Shown here: piece after piece, positions 60,550-64,000 of the stretch
Layout of the letters: every line of letters begins with the position of its first letter
How positions within the stretch are numbered: the first letter of the stretch is position 1
Source of the DNA: Rhodococcus sp. P-2
GTDB lineage: Bacteria > Actinomycetota > Actinomycetes > Mycobacteriales > Mycobacteriaceae
Length of the DNA: 64,000 nt
Assembly: GCF_016598535.1 (NCBI RefSeq)
Contig: NZ_CP066779.1
Span: forward strand, 806,001 to 870,000
Direction: 5' to 3'
Program-made: the position numbers and the translations under genes
The notes under the pieces: generated by a model
Databases searched by the model: none
What the model saw: the letters and a program-made list of their open reading frames with translations, nothing else
Told to the model about the DNA's origin: nothing

Positions 60550-61938
60550 TCACGCAGGCAGGATGTTCGCGTTGAGGTGAAACACGTTGTCCGGGTCGTA
60601 CTTCGCTTTTACCGCGGACAATCGCGCGTACTTCGCCGCGCCGTAGGAAGCTCGCACCCGGTTCTCGTCGACATCGGTCATGAAGTTGACGTACCCGCCT
60701 TGGTTGGAAGAGAACGGACGCAACGCTTCCCAGGTCTCACGCACCCACGATCGGTCCAATTCCAGCGTCCCGGCATCGGTTGCCGTCGCCGTCATATTGC
60801 ACACGTAATGCGGTGTGCGAGAACCACCGAACGCAGTGTCGTCCTCGCCGACGGAAGTGAAAGCTCCCTGCAGCGGAAAGATCGGCATGAAGGACATCGG
60901 CGACGATTTCTTGCCCGCTTGTTCGGTCAGAACATCGATCACGTCGTCGGAGAAATCCATCAGATCCAAAGCCTTCTCATAGGCGTACGCACCCCACGGC
61001 TCCGATTCGTCGAGCATCGACTGCAACCCGATGTACGGGAGCGGGGTGACGAACTCGAAAAGCGTCGGCAAGCCCTCTCGAATCGGCGCAATCGCATTCG
61101 AGTGTTCCTCTTCCGATCCGAAACCGGCTACCAGCAAGGCGTAGCCGGGCAGTAGGTGAAATTGATCCGGGACAAACGGCGCCGGTGGCGCGGACAAACT
61201 GACGGCAACCATCGCACCGGTATTTCTCGGCAGGGCAGGCACCACCTCGCGACACAGACGAAGCGCTGCGGGTCCGTCCTCCATCCCCCAGAAGAACAGT
61301 CCCAGATGCACTTCCGGACCGATCTCGCTCAAACGGTACTCGAATTCGGTGACCACCCCGAAGTTTCCGCCACCGCCGCGCAGTGCCCAGAACAGGTCGC
61401 TGTGATCGTTCTCGGAGGCTCGCACGATCGAACCGTCGGCAAGTACCACCTCTGCCGACACCAGGTTGTCGATCGCCAGGCCGAGCGTGCGCGTCAACCA
61501 CCCCATGCCACCGCCCAGAGTCAGGCCACCGACACCGGTATCGCTGATCACTCCGCCGGTCACTGCCAAGCCGTGTTCCTGCGTCGCCGTGTCGAGGTCG
61601 GCGATCGTTGCACCACCACCGACCCTGGCTCGCTTCGCGGACGGGGCGACGCTGACTACGTTGATCGCACTGAGATCGATCATCACACCGCCTTCACACA
61701 CCGACGTGCCTCGGTAGGAATGCCCGCCACCTCTGACCGAGACCTCCAACGAGTGGGCTCTGGCAAAAGCAAGTGCCACAGACACATCCGACGCCGACCT
61801 GCACCTGGCGATCACCGCCGGCCGGTGATCGATCTGTCCGTTCCAGATCGATCTGGCGTCGTCGTACTCCGGATCTCGGGGACCGTACACAGAACCTGTG
61901 ACCGCCGATTTCAGCGGCGCGAACTCGACCGTCGTCAT
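60550..61938 (-). CDS. FAD-linked oxidase, berberine-bridge-enzyme type
   Basis: A 462-residue oxidoreductase with a PCMH-type FAD-binding domain. It has EVSVRGGGHSYRGTSVCEGG with His73 as the likely covalent flavin site, TGGVISDTGVGGLTLGGGMGWLTRTLGL, LRGGGGNFGVVTEFEY, and the BBE C-terminal NFMTDVDENRVRASYGAAKYARLSAVKAKYDPDNVFHLNANI. Such enzymes oxidise carbon-oxygen or carbon-carbon bonds in natural products or sugars using oxygen. ATG 61938 has AAGGAGGT upstream. It shares one base with the upstream methyltransferase stop, so the two are coupled; their joint substrate is unknown. Confidence 0.9.
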   Translation of the reverse strand: MTTVEFAPLKSAVTGSVYGPRDPEYDDARSIWNGQIDHRPAVIARCRSASDVSVALAFARAHSLEVSVRGGGHSYRGTSVCEGGVMIDLSAINVVSVAPSAKRARVGGGATIADLDTATQEHGLAVTGGVISDTGVGGLTLGGGMGWLTRTLGLAIDNLVSAEVVLADGSIVRASENDHSDLFWALRGGGGNFGVVTEFEYRLSEIGPEVHLGLFFWGMEDGPAALRLCREVVPALPRNTGAMVAVSLSAPPAPFVPDQFHLLPGYALLVAGFGSEEEHSNAIAPIREGLPTLFEFVTPLPYIGLQSMLDESEPWGAYAYEKALDLMDFSDDVIDVLTEQAGKKSSPMSFMPIFPLQGAFTSVGEDDTAFGGSRTPHYVCNMTATATDAGTLELDRSWVRETWEALRPFSSNQGGYVNFMTDVDENRVRASYGAAKYARLSAVKAKYDPDNVFHLNANILPA

Positions 61939-62774
61939 CACACACCTCCTTTGTCGGGTGTCGCGGTGACCAGCAGGTACTCCCACTCCATCGCGAAGGG
62001 CTCGCTTCCGCTGCCGTACTTTTTCGCCAACTCGAGCAGATCTCGATCCAACGCCTGCGTCCGCGCCGGGTCGTCGGCGATGTTCCGGTACACCGCGATG
62101 GTCGGGCCGTAGTTCTTCTTGAAGAAGTCACGAAAATCTTCCGGCCCACTGAATCTGTCCACACGCAGGACGTTTTTCCTGGTGACGACATCGCCGAGCA
62201 GATCACGAACATGGTTCTCGTCACCCCACAACGGCGCCGGTTGGGTTCCGGGAGGCGGCGGCGGTGCGTACGGTTTCATCGTCTTGAACATCTCGCCGAT
62301 GAACCCCGTCGGAGTCCAACTCAGCACCCCGATCTTTCCGCCGGATCGACACACTCGCAGAAGCTCGTCCGCGGCGCGCTGATGATGCGGTGCGAACATC
62401 ACGCCGACACACGAGAGCACCACGTCGAACTCGTTGTCGCGGAAGGGAAGAGCCTCGGCATCTGCTTCCTGCCAATCGAGTTCGACGCCGGCGAGCGCAG
62501 CGGCCTCCTTTCCGGCCACGAACAATTCCGGAGCGAGGTCGGTGGCGATCACCTGCGCACCCAATGCGGCCGCCGGGATCGCCGCATTACCCGACCCCGC
62601 CGCGACGTCCAGCACGCGATCACCTTCCTGCACGCCGCACTCGCCGACCAGTACCGGCCCGAGATCCGCGATGACCTGCGCCGCTACCGCCGGATAGTTA
62701 CCCAGACCCCACATGGCCCGGTGCTTGGCCTTCAGCTCGCGATCCAGCCCGAGCGTTCCCGTTGATTCACTCAT
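61938..62774 (-). CDS. SAM-dependent methyltransferase (class I)
   Basis: A 278-residue methyltransferase. It has the SAM motif VLDVAAGSGNAAIPAAALGAQVIATD, the second acidic strand DWQEADAEALPF, and LSCVGVMFAPHHQRAADELLRVCRSGGKIGVLSW. These fit a UbiE/methyltransferase-11-like small-molecule enzyme. AGGAGAA stands before the ATG at 62774. Its stop shares one base with the FAD oxidase start. The pair is divergent from an HxlR regulator, with matching TTTCGTACT repeats in between. Confidence 0.9.
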   Translation of the reverse strand: MSESTGTLGLDRELKAKHRAMWGLGNYPAVAAQVIADLGPVLVGECGVQEGDRVLDVAAGSGNAAIPAAALGAQVIATDLAPELFVAGKEAAALAGVELDWQEADAEALPFRDNEFDVVLSCVGVMFAPHHQRAADELLRVCRSGGKIGVLSWTPTGFIGEMFKTMKPYAPPPPPGTQPAPLWGDENHVRDLLGDVVTRKNVLRVDRFSGPEDFRDFFKKNYGPTIAVYRNIADDPARTQALDRDLLELAKKYGSGSEPFAMEWEYLLVTATPDKGGV

Positions 62775-62794
62775 TACGGTTCTCCTTCAATCTT

Positions 62795-62803
62795 TTTCGT
62801 ACT
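62795..62803. promoter_or_regulatory. TTTCGTACT motif, copy 1
   Basis: TTTCGTACT at 62795-62803; its exact reverse complement is at 62864-62872. The two sit on opposite sides of the divergent methyltransferase/HxlR promoter region and may be operator half-sites. Confidence 0.4.
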
Positions 62804-62863
62804 TCTAGCCGACAAACGTCGATGCCGTTACTTCGACGCTACGACGGCTGTCCGCCCCTCTCC

Positions 62864-62872
62864 AGTACGAAA
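62864..62872. promoter_or_regulatory. AGTACGAAA motif, copy 2 (inverted)
   Basis: The inverted partner of the motif at 62795-62803, just upstream of the HxlR gene promoter. GTAC recurs seven bases later (62876-62879). Confidence 0.4.
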
Positions 62873-62897
62873 TCTGTACCGGAGCATCCCAGAGGCC

Positions 62898-62903
62898 TAC
62901 GAT
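62898..62903 (+). promoter_or_regulatory. -10 element of the HxlR gene (leaderless)
   Basis: TACGAT ends six bases before the ATG at 62910. Confidence 0.4.
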
Positions 62904-62909
62904 CGAGAG

Positions 62910-63587
62910 ATGGGGTCCTCGTACCACCAGTTCTGCCCCGTCGCCAAGGCGATGGAGCTACTCGACGAGCGGTGGACACTGCTTCTCCTGCGCGAACTGA
63001 TGATGGGAAGCGAGCACTTCAACGATCTCCGACGCGGACTTCCGCGAATGTCACCGACATTGCTCTCCACGCGACTGCACCAACTTGCAGTTGCCGGCAT
63101 CGTCGAGCGAGAAGAAACCGACTGCGTCGTCAGCTATCGTCTGACCGACGCCGGCCGCGAACTGCGGCCTGTGGTCGAAGCTCTCGGCATCTGGGGTACC
63201 CGGTGGATCGGCGAGCTGGGCGACGAAGACCTGGATGCGAAACTGCTGCTCTGGGACATGCATCGCCGCGTGGATCACTCCGTGGTGCCCGACGGCAAGA
63301 CCGTGGTGCAGTTCGTTTTCTCCGGAGTACGTGGACATTCACGACACTGGTGGCTCGTCATCAATTCCGGCGAAGTAGACATGTGCGATATCGATCCGGG
63401 TTTCGACGTCGCAGTGTCGGTCGCCGCAGGCTTGCGACCGATGACCGAGATCTGGCGCGGTAACCTGACCTGGTCGGACGCCATACGGTCTGGCGACGTC
63501 ACCATTTCGGGGCCCGCAGCATTGCGTCGCAGCTTGCCTTCGTGGTTCGAACTGTCGACTTTCGCATCGATTCCGCGCCCTGCTTAA
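62910..63587 (+). CDS. HxlR-family transcriptional regulator
   Basis: A 225-residue regulator. The first 100 residues are an HxlR winged helix with Cys9 (HQFCPVAKAMELLDERWTLLLLREL) and NDLRRGLPRMSPTLLSTRLHQLAVAGIVERE. Many HxlR proteins use this cysteine to sense electrophiles or redox change. The second half contains a SCP2-like domain typical of the longer HxlR members. It is divergent from the methyltransferase/FAD-oxidase operon and probably regulates it. Confidence 0.9.
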   Translation: MGSSYHQFCPVAKAMELLDERWTLLLLRELMMGSEHFNDLRRGLPRMSPTLLSTRLHQLAVAGIVEREETDCVVSYRLTDAGRELRPVVEALGIWGTRWIGELGDEDLDAKLLLWDMHRRVDHSVVPDGKTVVQFVFSGVRGHSRHWWLVINSGEVDMCDIDPGFDVAVSVAAGLRPMTEIWRGNLTWSDAIRSGDVTISGPAALRRSLPSWFELSTFASIPRPA

Positions 63588-63697
63588 CACATCCTCACCA
63601 GCACCGTTCCGTCCTGTTACAGAGCTGTTGCAGACCGTGACACCGTCGACGAACGGTGACCACCTGTCGGTGACACTGACCGAGCAGTCTCTGTCGT

Positions 63698-64000
63698 ATG
63701 CCCAGCCACCGCGGAATCATCCGCCTCGTCGCACTCGGTGCAGTCGCACTCGGTACGCTCACGCTCAGCGCGTGCTCGTACACGGAAGAAGCAAAGCCCA
63801 AGAGCGGTAACTACCTTGCCACTCAGCCTGATTCAGGGCCAGCAGGTGGCGAGATCGAGGGCGGCATCAGCTTGCAGGACACTCACGTGCCGGCTCTGGC
63901 CCGTCTCGATTCCGCCCTACTCGCGGCGTTGCAGTCGGCAGCGGCCGACGCACAGGCATCCGGGGTTGCCATGCACGTCAGTTCGGGTTGGCGATCCGCT
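63698..64000 (+). CDS. VanY-like D,D-carboxypeptidase lipoprotein (N-terminal part)
   Basis: The window ends after 101 codons. The start ATG at 63698 leads to a basic stretch and a hydrophobic segment ending with the lipobox LSAC, so it is a lipoprotein. After a linker, the mature part reads VPALARLDSALLAALQSAAADAQASGVAMHVSSGWRSA. The SSGWRS motif is typical of peptidase family M15 (VanY/D-alanyl-D-alanine carboxypeptidase), and metal-binding residues would follow beyond the window. It likely trims peptidoglycan stem peptides. The start codon lacks a clear ribosome binding site. Confidence 0.8.
   Translation, partial: MPSHRGIIRLVALGAVALGTLTLSACSYTEEAKPKSGNYLATQPDSGPAGGEIEGGISLQDTHVPALARLDSALLAALQSAAADAQASGVAMHVSSGWRSA

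Noticed and set aside
1..64000. Insertion sequences, prophage genes, CRISPR arrays, tRNA or rRNA genes
   Set aside because: No transposase, integrase or phage protein, no regular direct-repeat array, and no tRNA or rRNA signature was seen on either strand.

Overview
The window is a stretch of high-GC actinobacterial chromosome, most likely from Rhodococcus (the R. erythropolis/qingshengii group is my best guess). The evidence is strong G/C bias at third codon positions, many GTG starts, many apparently leaderless genes, a SAM-IV riboswitch before metY-metX, a folD-DUF3017 pair, MMPL and DnaE2/ImuA'/ImuB proteins of mycobacterial type, and an AcrA1-like acyl reductase. The genus is inference; no rRNA or other marker gene is present. 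I found no insertion sequence, phage gene, CRISPR array, tRNA or rRNA.

Layout. 1-2.3 kb: truncated MFS exporter, icd, then a SAM-IV riboswitch followed by a Cys-rich hexapeptide frame. 2.3-7.3 kb: metY-metX and a SNF2 helicase-SWIM pair. 7.3-11.2 kb: DUF3017-folD, a GNAT acetyltransferase, small proteins, an excalibur-domain protein and trmL. 11.2-15.4 kb: one 1398-residue protein joining an assimilatory nitrate reductase to a CysJ/P450-reductase-like diflavin module. 15.6-25.6 kb: DUF3626 protein, TetX-like monooxygenase with divergent TetR, LysR with divergent SLAC1/TDT transporter, RibD-like protein, rhodanese, CPBP protease, secreted hydrolase and a three-gene oxidoreductase operon. 25.8-30.9 kb: dnaE2 and alkaline phosphatase. 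30.9-37 kb: a cobalamin-riboswitch operon (BtuF-, BtuC- and BtuD-like proteins plus a FhuF-like Fe-S protein) and a divergent MMPL transporter. 37-40 kb: hypothetical proteins and a fatty acyl reductase fusion. 40-51 kb: regulator/enzyme pairs (LysR/threonine dehydratase, TetR/quinone reductase, TetR/membrane protein, GlxA-like) and assorted enzymes. 51-56.5 kb: an HD-domain gene broken by a stop codon, R2lox, a Tat sulfatase and hydrolases. 56.6-59.2 kb: imuA'-imuB. 59.3-64 kb: Ser/Thr kinase, a methyltransferase/FAD-oxidase operon with divergent HxlR regulator, and a truncated VanY-like lipoprotein.

How genes work together. The clearest network is SOS mutagenesis: dnaE2 and imuA'-imuB lie about 30 kb apart, each behind a LexA-type box. 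Sulfur assimilation into homocysteine is under SAM-IV control with a possible second, cysteine-sensing layer. Corrinoid uptake is predicted from the riboswitch and ends in an unexpected FhuF-like redox protein. Many divergent regulator/enzyme pairs have clear palindromic operators, so this is a mosaic of small self-regulated modules rather than one large cluster. I saw no wholly new system. The B12 operon with FhuF, the self-contained nitrate reductase and the tandem riboswitch/Cys-peptide leader are the best candidates for follow-up.
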